The notes: generated by a model not told the origin, from the sequence alone. A DNA stretch of 64,000 bases from Gonatopus flavifemur (GCA_018340375.1 JAFFJZ010000003.1:8122001-8186000), one strand, 5' to 3'; shown: positions 25,110-34,500, numbered from the stretch's first letter. Translations and numbers: made by a program.

Positions 25110-25352
25110 TCGATGGATTTGTGAATTTTTCACACCAATATCTTTTGGTTTCTTTGCGGTGAGAAAAAAGTGTGAATTCAGTTAAAATTCGGTGTAACTG
25201 TACTCAAACTGAGAATATTCAGAATAATTGCTTGGCGTAGAACTGATGAAATTAGCTGTTGGTTTGAGTCTGGTGTTAATGATGTTGCGAGAAATTCACA
25301 AACACATTAGAAAACCACAGTGTCGAATCGGTGTATTTTATTCCATTAGGAA
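25110..25352 (+). repeat. dispersed repeat, copy 2 (partner at 9.5 kb)
   Basis: TTTGTGAATTTTTCACACC through GTGTATTTTATTCCATT. It is shorter and more compact than the 9.5-kb copy. The start and end regions show weak inverted similarity, suggesting an aged TIR element. Confidence 0.7.
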
Positions 25353-25819
25353 CATCTCTCTATGTATTTTTCGATGAAATCATCGACTTTTTTAGATGAG
25401 ATATATTCTGCGTGGTGTTCGAATAGAAATTTTTTGATTCTTCAATTTTATATCACTCTTGGATGTATCTTGAGAGATTTTATACACAGAATTTTATACT
25501 TGAAAATATGGTGCTTCCTTGTAGAAAAAATCCAATACAATCATATTTACGTGGATCCGTCTACCTCAGTTGTACCCGTAAAGCTCCCGGCGGATTCTTT
25601 CCCGGAATTAAAAAATCTGGGAGAATTCAATTCCTGTTATCAGAAAAGAATTTTTCGAATGCTATATACACTGAGAGAAATTCAAATAGTCACATCAACA
25701 ATTTGGAGAAAACTGTTCAAATTCAGCATCCACGACTGTTTCAACATTTGGGCTGAATATTTATATAGTTGCATTCCCATATAAGAAGTTGAGAAAATCA
25801 AAATGGAATAGTTTTTATG

Positions 25820-26055
25820 CCCTGGAAGAATTTTTTAATAAAAAATACCGTAAAATTTCAGTAATCGAAAGACAAGTAGAAATTCTTCGAAAAATTACTG
25901 TGCAGCTTGTAGAAATGAATGATTTTTTGAATAGTAGAGAGTGACATTTTCCACAAGGTTCACAGAATACACGATAATATTTTAAAAAATTTTCCACTTG
26001 TCCCTCGATCATTGAAATTTCACGGTAATTTTTCGAATAAAATTCCTTCAGTGTG
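25820..26055. mobile_element. TIR MITE, same family as 12.96 kb, copy 2
   Basis: The arms CCTGGAAGAATTTTTT, AATTTCAGTAATCGAAAGAC and the mirrored GTCCCTCGATCATTGAAATT, TAAAATTCCTTCAGTG match the 12959-13228 copy. The centre is unrelated. Confidence 0.85.
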
Positions 26056-26386
26056 GCTATAAATTTCTCAAAGTGTGGGTATATGCATGTGTAGGTCAAC
26101 ATATTCAGAGTGTTTCTCCAGTCTTGATTATTTTAGTTCCATAATTTTATTCGAGTATTGTTGAGAATATTATTTTTCTCCAGATTGGAAACACATTCTC
26201 ACAAAAATGATAGCATTGAAATTTTCCACGACGGAGCACTATTTTTTTCAATACATAAACTCTTCAAATACGTTCATGTTGAATGTAAAACCGAGATGTC
26301 AGAAGTTTCATTCGGACACACGGTGAATGTCAAATCAAAAACTCCCATGTCACTCGGCAAATAAATAAAGAGACGTTTATTATTTA

Positions 26387-26487
26387 TAATCCGCTGTCTA
26401 TACCTCTTCGATACACCTGAGCGGTACACAATGATTCCAAACAAAAACTCTTGTTGAAGGGGCCTTGAATGAATAGGGAACAAATTG
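26387..26487 (+). repeat. direct duplicate, copy 2 (partner 24.83 kb)
   Basis: ATCCGCTGTCTATACCTC, ACCTGAGCGG, TACACAATGATTCCAAA and TTGTTGAAGG match the first copy about 1.55 kb upstream. The two elements at 25.1 and 25.8 kb lie between the copies. Confidence 0.75.
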
Positions 26488-26859
26488 ACATACATTTTCG
26501 ACATTTTATCACATAAGAAATGTTGGGCATTCGTGAATACATATTCTCGAAGAATAATCATTATTATTTTTCAAAAAACGACCTTCTCGGATAACACGGA
26601 ACAATGATCGATAAATTAAAGAATAGAACGAACACATTCCACAAAAAGAAGTTTGTCGAAATTCAAAATAAAGAATAAAGCTGTTAGAACGCATCAGAAT
26701 GAACATTTTGCTCATGGAAAATTTTTGTCCATTATCAATAGTTCGTGAAATAAAAATTGAAGAGTGAGAATTTGAATTTCCTTAACTCAAAATCAATAAA
26801 ATTCGAATCACCAACACTTTCCCCCTCTCGTTGGGCCCATTACAAGGGCTCTCTTTCTC

Positions 26860-26979
26860 GCGATCCCCACCCGAGTTCAAATGACCAATGAACGACGTCC
26901 AGTGAGGGAGCGCCTGATTGGCCGAGCCCTCCTTCGGAAAACTCTATAAATATAGACTCCTCGGGGAGAGCGGCATTCA
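26860..26979 (+). promoter_or_regulatory. TATA/CCAAT RNA polymerase II promoter
   Basis: TATAAATA starts at 26945. An initiator-like TTCAATC places the start near 26976-26979, about 30 bases downstream. Two CCAAT boxes flank a GC-richer block, one direct (26885-26889) and one inverted (26917-26921). This is the only compact, well-spaced TATA promoter I could find in the window. Confidence 0.65.
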
Positions 26980-27146
26980 ATCGCGAACTCTCGAACCGTA
27001 CACAAGTCGTGGAGACAGTGGTGGGATCAGAAGCAGCAAACGATCAGTCCAGTTTCGTCACCTATCCAATTCAGACACGCCTCAGCTTTCGTGTGGTGCA
27101 GTTGGGAGCTGGGGATCATCCGCAGCGAGCAGTCGTCGCCAAATAG
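26979..27146 (+). ncRNA. probable first, untranslated exon of a spliced transcript
   Basis: From the predicted start to the strong donor AAATAG|GTGAGTGC there are about 170 bases of near 50% GC sequence with no ATG in any frame. That fits an untranslated leader exon or the first exon of a non-coding RNA. The nearest good downstream exon candidate is at 32958-33008. The hairpin array at 27.86-28.80 kb would then lie in the first intron. Alternatively the exon belongs to a coding gene whose next exon is beyond the window. Confidence 0.5.
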
Positions 27147-27840
27147 GTGAGTGCATCCATGTAATTCATTAAGGTCTCATTGAATATACTTCGAATATAA
27201 TAATTGAATGCATCAACATTCTATAATATTGAAGAAAAGCATCTGTTTGCAAATTCCTTTACAAAGTTCATTTCCTCCGAATATTATGTAATCATAGTAA
27301 GAATAATGATGAATGATCCAATTGAAAATGTATATTTATAAGTTCACGAGATTTAATCCAATATTTATGTTATCTGTTTAGAAAATCGGAGGTTACTCGC
27401 GTCCTTGCTGTTTGGCGACGGGTTGGAGAAATCTGGTTCTATCTTTCTTTTTATTATAAACACTGTGGAGGAAGTTGTGTGGTTTCACATTATTTCAATT
27501 AATTCAACAAATCCAAATGTGTGGGCTTTGATCGGAAACTGTATCTATGATCGATAAATAAATCACACAGCTTCTGAAGCAGATGAATTGCATGATTATC
27601 AATATACAAAAGGTATATTTTCGCTAAAAAATGACAAGTCTAGAGGCAAAGGATGGTTAATGAACTGAAATCATCTTCACGCGTTATTTTTGTGCATTAG
27701 GGAATCATTTCTGATATAAATCTTTCTGAAATGTTCTCAGAAAAATTTATAACGGGAATAATTCAGCACAAATCCGTGGGTGAAGGGATAGATCAAGGTT
27801 ATAAACAAATAATCAATTTACAAATCACGGTCAGATCATT
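27147..27840 (+). other. intron-like AT-rich stretch before the hairpin array
   Basis: It follows the donor of the leader exon. No exon or RNA structure is defended here. Confidence 0.35.
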
Positions 27841-27856
27841 TGTTTAAATCGTTACC

Positions 27857-27941
27857 ATGCCTGGAAGGAATATAATATTTGGTACGAAGGATTTTAGCTC
27901 GTACCGAATAAGATATTCCATCCGTCGAAAAAAAACGGCAT
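27857..27941 (+). ncRNA. hairpin H1 (type A), 85 nt
   Basis: The outer stem ATGCC/GGCAT encloses an inner 20-bp arm. On the 5' side this is GAATATAATATTTGGTACGA, and the 3' arm TCGTACCGAATAAG continues into ATATTC. The loop is about 11 nt. Size and mismatch pattern resemble a pre-microRNA. It is the first of seven related hairpins. Confidence 0.55.
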
Positions 27942-27970
27942 TCCAACTCGCGGTAGAAATGACATCCGAC

Positions 27971-28058
27971 AATGCGATCCTCAGAATGAATGTAAAATTT
28001 GATACAAACCATTAGTTTATATCAGGTAGTATGTTCAATTCATGTGAAAGAGGGCATT
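27971..28058 (+). ncRNA. hairpin H2 (type B), 88 nt
   Basis: The 5' arm GAATGTAAAATTTGATACA and the 3' arm TATATCAGGTAGTATGTTC pair over 22 positions with mismatches at positions 8, 9 and 18. The outer AATGC..CTC/GAGGGCATT closes it. Several pairs are G-U where H4 and H6 have Watson-Crick pairs. Confidence 0.55.
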
Positions 28059-28247
28059 TGGTTAAATAAATTTTTCTATTGCAACGTAAGATAATATAAT
28101 TCTTGATTAATGTTTTTTCGCTGAAGGGGGGCATTGTGATCGTTTCGAGAGACCGAAAATTCATTTCTCTCTAAAATGAGAATCTCCAATACCAAAATTT
28201 CTCTCCGGAGTCGGGGAAAAATTTGGTCGTCGAGAAATTCGTTTCAC

Positions 28248-28332
28248 AATGCCTTGAAAGGGTATAATATTTGTTACGAAGGATTGGAGTTCGTATCGAA
28301 TAATATATTCTATTCGCCATGAAAACGGCATT
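28248..28332 (+). ncRNA. hairpin H3 (type A), 85 nt
   Basis: AATGCC/GGCATT closes a stem formed by TATAATATTTGTTACGAA and TTCGTATCGAATAATATA. It has the same length and layout as H1. Confidence 0.55.
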
Positions 28333-28364
28333 TCAAATCGCGTTGAAATGAAATAGATTAATAC

Positions 28365-28447
28365 AATGCTCAGAATGAATGTAAAATTTGATACAAACCT
28401 CTTGTTTATATCGAATGGTACATTCTATTCATTTCCATGAGGGCATT
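28365..28447 (+). ncRNA. hairpin H4 (type B), 83 nt
   Basis: GAATGTAAAATTTGATACA pairs with TATATCGAATGGTACATTC. The lower GAATGTA/TACATTC is fully Watson-Crick. Mismatches fall at the same three positions as in H2 and H6. Confidence 0.55.
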
Positions 28448-28602
28448 TACTGAAACAGTAATTCGCGGCAACGTAAGATTATATTATTATTATCCGGGCT
28501 CATTGTTTTTTTAGTGTCTGAATGAAATTTACAAAGGAAATTATCCAGTACGATTCGTATATATATATAGAGATCGGACTTTCAAACGGGTGATATCTCT
28601 AC

Positions 28603-28687
28603 AGTGCCTAGAAAGAATATAATGTTCATTACGAAGGATTATATTTCGTATCGAATAATGTATTCTATTCGCAAAGGAAACGGCACT
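28603..28687 (+). ncRNA. hairpin H5 (type A), 85 nt
   Basis: The closing stem is AGTGCC/GGCACT, a compensatory A-T to G-C change relative to H3. The arms are TTCATTACGAA and TTTCGTATCGAATAATG. Confidence 0.55.
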
Positions 28688-28715
28688 GCGAATCGCGTCG
28701 AATAAGAAATGTGAT

Positions 28716-28803
28716 AATGCAACGCTCAAAATGAATATAAGATTTGATACAAACTATCAGTTTATATCGAATAGTATATTCTATTTGTCTGGAAGAGTGC
28801 ATT
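28716..28803 (+). ncRNA. hairpin H6 (type B), 88 nt
   Basis: GAATATAAGATTTGATACA pairs with TATATCGAATAGTATATTC. The lower GAATATA/TATATTC replaces GAATGTA/TACATTC of H4 by a compensatory double change. Confidence 0.55.
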
Positions 28804-28859
28804 CGGAAAAACGAACGATTCTGATATAACATCGCTTGATATAATTTTCCAATGTTATC

Positions 28860-30300
28860 CCTATCATCCAGATCAAAGGATGTTCCGTATATTGGAAAAA
28901 TATTTGCAGATATTTTCTCAAACATATTATCACACCCTGGTACTTTTGAGATGAGAAATTTGTAAAGGAATGAATGTGGGGCATGTGCATGTGTGTGTTT
29001 TTCACCAACATAAATATTCCATTCCACGTTATAACTATTCTTAAATTCATATGAATTCGCGGCATGTTTTCTTGTTTGTTTCAATATCAATATGTATACA
29101 ATTCCTGACAGAATCGTTACAACGTGGAATACAATCGGAAAAAATAGCAGTTGGCCCAACTGTTTTTTCCGATTCAATTCACTTAGTTTTAAGTTTCCAT
29201 CACCTCCTCCTATCGCGACAATCATAACCTCACCTTCGTTTCATTCGTCAGACCCCTTCAGAGCTCATAGAGTTCTCTCTATGAGAAACCGGTTTGTATT
29301 TTTGAATTCTTGATAAAATGTAGTATGGAATCTAACTTCCGATTACGATGAGTGAGACGAGGTTGAGAGAGAAAATATCTGCAATAATTTTTCCATACAA
29401 CGGTATGGATTAGTTTCGTTGAATAAACCAATCACGCGATATCCGAACCATTGAAATATAACAAAAGCATGCTACAAAAAAATCTGTAAACATACCGGAT
29501 CCCAAGAGACAAATTCTCACCAGTCGATTGATTTCACTGAAATTCATTAGGGACCACCGTGGAATCTGTGACCAGACAGACAGACAAAGAGACAGACGCG
29601 GAACCAATATTTTTCTCAGAGTTCAGAGAAACATTTTGGTCCAAGGAATTCTGATCTTGGAGACGAAAAAGTTTTCGGTCTTCGGAAACTATCACAAAGC
29701 TACCTTCTAACGAGGAAGCAAAAAATTGAGGACTGGACGGAACATAGGGACACATACACGATACGGGAGAGGATACCCTATTTGTTCTCCTCTTCCGAAT
29801 CCAAATGGTATGTGGGAATGTTTTTGAAATTGAACATAAATATTTTACAAACGCGTCAAAGGAAATATCTAATTGATGAAAATTTGAAGGATATAGGGGT
29901 GATGTGGGTAGGGGAACTTGTGCAAAACGTAAAGAAACGGAATCGGAGGTCGATTTTAATTCTATACTGTATTCAAATTTTTCCCGATTCACTTTACGTT
30001 GCCTCTAGGCTTGGTCATTAAATTTAATGCGTGGATCAATAATGTTTTCTCTTTCAGCACACATAAACAACGAAGTGTACGATTCGTTCTTTATGTGACA
30101 TATTTTTGGGGTTTTCATTGATATTAAATCGTCTCTAAAATATTTGTTTATTTATTTTTTGCAAAGAACTCGATGAGAATTTATTCAGGTAAATACATCG
30201 CGGTAATCGTGACATCGGTGTAGGTATAATGGGTTCGATGAAAAGATTAGGGGGGAAATTTGACGACAGGACTCAAATAATACTACGTAGCTTTTACATC
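28860..30300. other. AT-rich stretch between hairpin array and structured repeat block
   Basis: A 152-codon minus-strand frame (29534-29992) and the long frame 28665-29225 lack motifs. The latter also runs through the hairpins, so I do not call either as genes. Confidence 0.4.
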
Positions 30301-30554
30301 CCACTCATTGCGAAGCTATATTCGTGAATTTCCCTTATAAACGCGCGGTAATCGTGATTTCGCGTCTAAGAAGACGAATATAACGTCGAAAAAACTCAAA
30401 GCCCGTACTCGCGTAATCGATCATACAGTGCAATTCCATTTTACTACCGTTAATTCCAATTTCATATCCTCGTCCGTTTGCCGGGAGATCGGCGGAAGGA
30501 TAATCGCGTATACCTGATTTTACAAATATCTAGTCGTTGAGAAATTTGTTCCAC

Positions 30555-30640
30555 AATGCCTAGAATGGATATAATATTTGTTACGAAGTATTCAAGTTCG
30601 TATCGAATATCATATTCCATTCGCTATGGAAACGGCAATT
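30555..30640 (+). ncRNA. hairpin H7 (type A, isolated copy)
   Basis: AATGCC/GGCAATT with the arms ATAATATTTGTTACGAA and TTCGTATCGAATATCATA. The A-type linker and the first bases of a B unit (CAATGCTC) follow, but the B hairpin itself is missing. Confidence 0.5.
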
Positions 30641-30794
30641 TGAATCGCGTCGGAATGAAACGGATTATTGCAATGCTCGGTACTGCGGGGTTAAAAAAGA
30701 TAATTGTCTCGGTCGGTCGGTAAAAAAATTCGTTTCTGCATTTCATATCGTGTCTATTATAACGTGATCGGAAAATTCTCGCGATTCCCAATGT

Positions 30795-31097
30795 ACTTTG
30801 GTGGAAAGAAAATTTGTCCCCCGTTTTGAATTCGACACGCGCAGTATACTATTCGTTGATTATAATAATTTTCGTTTCAAAAGAGCCTTCTTGAGGCTTC
30901 ATCCTACCTCGCGGCGGCGCGCAGGGACCTGCAACTTGTTGCGGGTTACGGTAAGCCGGGTCCAGTCGTGGGGCCATGGAAAAAGTTCCAAGACGGCACG
31001 CGGGTAGATTCATCGCGGTAGCTTCAAAGTCCCCTTAGACATTTCACCACATGATATACATATTATACTAATCAGATAATTTTCTTTGCACCAAGGT
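30795..31097 (+). ncRNA. long-range stem, repeat unit 1
   Basis: ACTTTGGTGGAAAGAAAATT (30795-30814) pairs with AATTTTCTTTGCACCAAGGT (31078-31097) around about 260 nt that include a GC-rich branched segment. Confidence 0.4.
30925..30963 (+). ncRNA. compact three-way-junction-like fold
   Basis: GGACC/GGTCC closes two adjacent small hairpins, GCAA-CTTG-TTGC and GGTT-ACGGTA-AGCC, with almost no unpaired bases between them. It lies in the most GC-rich spot of the block. Function unknown. Confidence 0.3.
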
Positions 31098-31364
31098 CAT
31101 AAACGGGACGGATCGGTAAAAAGGACATCTCGGTCGGTCGCCGCGTTCGGTAAAACGAAAATAACTGGAAGCTCAAAGGAAATATTCGGTCCGGAACTCG
31201 GGTTAAAAATTCCGAAATTCGGTACTCATTCGGTACTATATTCTACGTGTCGGTGAAAAATCTTAAGCAAAAGTTCCCCGCTTGATCGGCGAAACAACAT
31301 GTTTTCCGTTTTATATCGGTTTGATCGTAACGTATAATTGCAATATTTCCGTGTTTTCTAATAT

Positions 31365-31959
31365 ACTTTGGGGCAAAGATCACCTAATTCCATTTTTCTA
31401 TCTCAAAAAGCGTGGTAAATTATATGCATTAATTATGATAATGGTCGCGGTTAGTGATGCCGCGAGAAAAGAATGGGTTCTCGTCTCGTTTCGACATTTC
31501 AATATTTTTTTGGGCAGTCTCATTTTTCACTATCCCACATTGAATTTCCGTTTCTCATTTCGTCTCATCTCGATACTCTATCATTCTTCACTATTGCACA
31601 TTGAATTTTTTTTTCTCATCAAATCACTCTAGGTTCGATTTGTTGTTCGCCATGACATTCCTGCCTCGTCTCAATTTTCCGGTGCGTTGTTTCGTCTCGT
31701 TTTGTCTCGCCTCGTCTCGACATTTCAACATATTTTTTTGGACAACATCATCTCTCATTACTCAACAGGGAATCTTTGTGTTCCATCGAATCACTTTTTC
31801 CATTTCGTATATTTCTCGGGTGGAATCTTCCTCGCCTTGTCTCGATTCTCTCGTTTCTCGCGGCATCACTAAACGCGGTAGCTCAATATTCTTTCCGAAT
31901 CAAGTTTCATATGATATATGTATCTGATACTAATTACATAGTATTCTTTGCCCCAAGGT
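31365..31959 (+). ncRNA. long-range stem, repeat unit 2 (interrupted by insertion)
   Basis: ACTTTGGGGCAAAGA (31365-31379) pairs with TCTTTGCCCCAAGGT (31945-31959). Compared with unit 1, GGTG/CACC has become GGGG/CCCC, a compensatory change. The loop carries the 420-bp element at 31452-31871. Confidence 0.4.
31452..31871 (+). mobile_element. hAT-like non-autonomous element with 8-bp target duplication
   Basis: The ends TAGTGATGCCGCGAGAAA and its complement TTTCTCGCGGCATCACTA are perfect terminal inverted repeats. They are flanked by GTCGCGGT (31444-31451) and AACGCGGT (31872-31879), an 8-bp duplication with two changes. The 8-bp duplication and the TAGTGATG terminus fit the hAT superfamily. 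Internally a segment with CGTCTCG, TCGACATTTCAA and TTTTTTTGG recurs twice. There is no transposase frame. Confidence 0.75.
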
Positions 31960-32211
31960 CATAAACGGAATGGATTAATAGCGAACATTCGTCGGTCGTT
32001 CGGTAAAAGTTCCGCGCCCCCGGTTTATATCGGATCAATTGAAACGTAATTCTCAAACGGACACGCGGTGATCGCGGTTTCTAACATTACGATCGAAGGA
32101 AAAAATTCACGCCGGAACGCAAATATCTATTAACGTAATTTCAATTCCGTTTCACGCCGGTTTTCGGTTACGATATCTCATCTGTTAGAATAATCGCCGC
32201 CACATAAACGC

Positions 32212-32289
32212 GAATTTTATCTCTAAGTAGACATAAATGAATCCGTTGAGGATTCATTTAATTCTGCTTAGACTGTAGGGAATAAATTC
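32212..32289 (+). ncRNA. stem-loop, pre-microRNA-like
   Basis: CTAAGTAGACATAAATGAAT pairs with ATTCATTTAATTCTGCTTAG with few mismatches around a small loop. It extends below through GAATTTTAT/ATAAATTC with a bulge. It is not obviously related to the H1-H7 family. Confidence 0.4.
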
Positions 32290-32957
32290 TCATCTCAGTT
32301 GTAGTAAAAGATCTCTGTATTCACTTCTGTTTTCCGAATTTCATTGTCTGATATCTCAATGTGTCGTACAACTGATGAGTTATCGGGATGAAATTTTTCG
32401 GAAAAAAGACAATGTGAAGACAGAGGAGGGGGGTGGGTCTCCATTAGCAGCAACCTCCACGCGGTGAGACCTGGGAAACCTACATTGTTTCAATGACGCT
32501 GAAGAGTTGGTTGGCCAAATACTAATTGCGGTATCGGTTCAACCAATTCGTTTCTCGCATTATTGGAATTTTGAAGGGCTAATGGCTGCTATAAATTGAG
32601 GAATCCTTATTATCGATTATCCTCGATCCACGTATTATTGAAGTTGCAACCTCCTCATTGATACCTGAAATATACCTGAAAGATCTGAATCCAAATATAT
32701 CTGTATTCGAGTTTCCTGGGAGTGTAACGTGACTTTTACATCGAAATATTTCCCTTGCAATAAGTATTACTGAAATGTATATTCACATATAGTATCGAGA
32801 AATTTTATCAATCATTTCAAGAATCTTGGTACTTTGAATATGGAATAAAAATTCCAAAAAATATTCACTCCAAAACGTAACCTTCAGCTGCTGCATTTTA
32901 CGATATTGCCAAAATAAACAATAAAATAATAAAATCTTGTTTATGAATTTTCAACAG

Positions 32958-33008
32958 AGAATGGACAGTCATTTCATCACTAACTTTGTATTCACGGCGC
33001 AATCCCAG
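32958..33008 (+). CDS. possible small second exon with start codon
   Basis: The acceptor-like TTTATGAATTTTCAACAG is followed by AGAATGGACAG, with a good ATG context at 32961. Sixteen codons (MDSHFITNFVFTAQSQ) end in a perfect donor, CCCAG|GTAAGTATT. The leader exon at 26979-27146 has no ATG, so joining the two would give a normal 5' UTR plus first coding exon. The next exon was not found. The short length means chance cannot be excluded. Confidence 0.35.
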
Positions 33009-33387
33009 GTAAGTATTATGGTTTAATATTTTTTTGAATTTTATATCAATTGCTGTTTCGTACAAAAGTTTGGTGCAAAGTTTCCCTCGCTTGAAATTTT
33101 CATATTTGTGTATATGTGTACCCACACACATTCAAACTATCACAGTGCTCGAGGTCCCTTTACAAAAAGATTTACTATTCTATACATAACGCCTCCATTT
33201 ACCGTGTTAGCGAAATTTTTTCTTCGTGTAGACCCTTTTAGCTATATTTCAACGATGCATACCTCATGTTCATTATTCTCAACTGTGTACATTTCGTGTT
33301 ATTAACGCGACTCGACTATTATGCAAATTTGGATTTCCACTCAAATACATTTTGAATCGACCGCTCATATCCGTGTCTATTTCTCAG

Positions 33388-33538
33388 TTCTAGTAGAAAT
33401 GCTCTAGCGATTTATTGGTTTTGTAAGAACTAGAAAATTTGCCAGTAACTTGTAAGTTACTAGCAAATGTCTGGTTATTCCATAAAGACAGGTGTTAAAA
33501 AACCAATGAATATCTCTAAAACATTTCTATTAGGGATT
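33388..33538. mobile_element. TIR MITE (~150 bp)
   Basis: TCTAGTAGAAATGCTCTAGC and TAAAACATTTCTATTAGGG are inverted ends. TTATTGGTTTT and AAAACCAATGAAT extend the arms, and a central palindrome AGTAACTTGTAAGTTACT sits in the loop. Confidence 0.8.
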
Positions 33539-34384
33539 AAACTACGGAAGATGCTGAAACAACATATGTTTCTCTCCAGTCTTCAATTTTATCTCAAAGA
33601 TCATTGGCATGTTAATAATAATATTAATATTAATAATCGTGTGCTCTAATTGAAACATTAGGATGGATTTTATTACATTCCGGGATTCACTTGAACGAAA
33701 ACTCGAAGGAACGACATACATAATTTCACTAGTTCTATCCTCAACGAGGCAATTTTCATGCATGGCGCGTCAGTAGCAGAGGTCAATGATAGCGACATCT
33801 TGAACAAGTAACAGGGAATTTATTATCGTCTCTTTGGAACTTGACCTCATTTTTTCTTCAATGAATATCGCTGTAGTTATATCAGTTGAAATATTATTCA
33901 TTCATTTTTTAATATAATACGATTCGTGGATCGAAAATATTTTCATTCCAAGAAAAATTGTGCCGTGGTTTATGTTTCGTTTAATGGTGAATCACAAAAG
34001 AATTATTCCTCATTTTTTTGTGGATATCAAAGTATTTTTAATTGTGGCTCATAATTTTGTCAGGATATTGGAAAAAATTTGTTCTCTCCGGAGTAAGTAT
34101 TCATCGAAAAAAGGAAAACCTTTCGTAAAAAGTCTGATAAAAGCTGATATATTTTGACAAATTCGTGAAAAAGGATCCATCAATTTCCATTTCATAAGTC
34201 TTCATAAAATTTTCCACATTGGTTCACAAAGTTGGACCAAACCCAATTTTTATGTTGGCTCATTGATTCTCATAAATCTCTGGAGGAATGCTTATATGAA
34301 ATTTCATGTCTTTTAAAATTTCAAGTATCAAGCTTCATCAGATCTTTTTTTTGATTTGTAGCTATGGACATTTATGGAAGGTTT
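33539..34384. other. AT-rich stretch
   Basis: Nothing beyond chance frames. Confidence 0.5.
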
Positions 34385-34500
34385 ATTGAACGTAGGGTCC
34401 TGATAAAAATCGTCACGCTCCTCAACTATTATTAGAACCTTGTCAGGAAGACCTTGAATCAATAAAAGATTCCAGATTGCACAGGTGAGATCTTAGTGAC
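34385..34500 (+). repeat. short dispersed repeat (partner 49.98 kb)
   Basis: Shared landmarks with 49975-50080: AGGGTCCTGAT/TGGGTTCTGGT, TCGTCACGCTC/TTGTCACGCTC, ATTAGAAC, and a CAATGA/CAATAA block. Confidence 0.6.

Larger units (their letters stand above)
27840..28860 (+). repeat. three ~355-390-bp tandem units, each with an A and a B hairpin
   Basis: Unit spacing is 391 bp (H1 to H3) and 355 bp (H3 to H5). Linkers are recognisable between units: an AATCGCGT block between A and B hairpins, and GCAACGTAAGAT after the B hairpins of units 1 and 2. The linkers have diverged more than the hairpin arms. Confidence 0.8.
30703..32075 (+). repeat. imperfect tandem repeat block (CpG-richer)
   Basis: Three starts, near 30703, 31129 and 31990, share TCGGTCGGTCG then CGGTAAAA. 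Two of them share a TTTATATCGG block followed by AACGTAAT. TACTTTGG and CCAAGGTCATAAACGG segments recur at 30794/31364 and 31090/31952. The composition differs from the AT-rich flanks. A short piece of the third unit is followed by CGCGGTGATCGCGG, resembling CGCGGTAATCGTG at 30345. Confidence 0.65.

Noticed and set aside
25362..25784. 140-codon plus-strand frame
   Set aside because: Biased to aromatic and Ile residues as in translated AT-rich DNA; overlapped by a second frame and flanked by repeats.
26918..27172. 84-codon frame across the promoter and leader exon
   Set aside because: It starts upstream of the TATA box and crosses the splice donor, so it cannot be translated from this promoter.
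27857..28803. CRISPR-like array
   Set aside because: Repeats are ~85-nt hairpins with diverged linkers of unequal length in a eukaryotic setting; no identical short repeats with unique spacers, and no cas genes.
28665..29225. 186-codon minus-strand frame
   Set aside because: It runs through hairpins H5-H6, has no domain and is opposite to the proposed structured RNA; best explained by chance.
29534..29992. 152-codon minus-strand frame
   Set aside because: Long, but no motif, splice context or homology that I recognise; Ser-rich translation of low-complexity DNA.
27857..30640. Tandem hairpins as ordinary MITE insertions
   Set aside because: Not fully excluded, but linkers repeat with the hairpins (tandem duplication, not separate insertions), no target-site duplication is visible and substitutions are compensatory.
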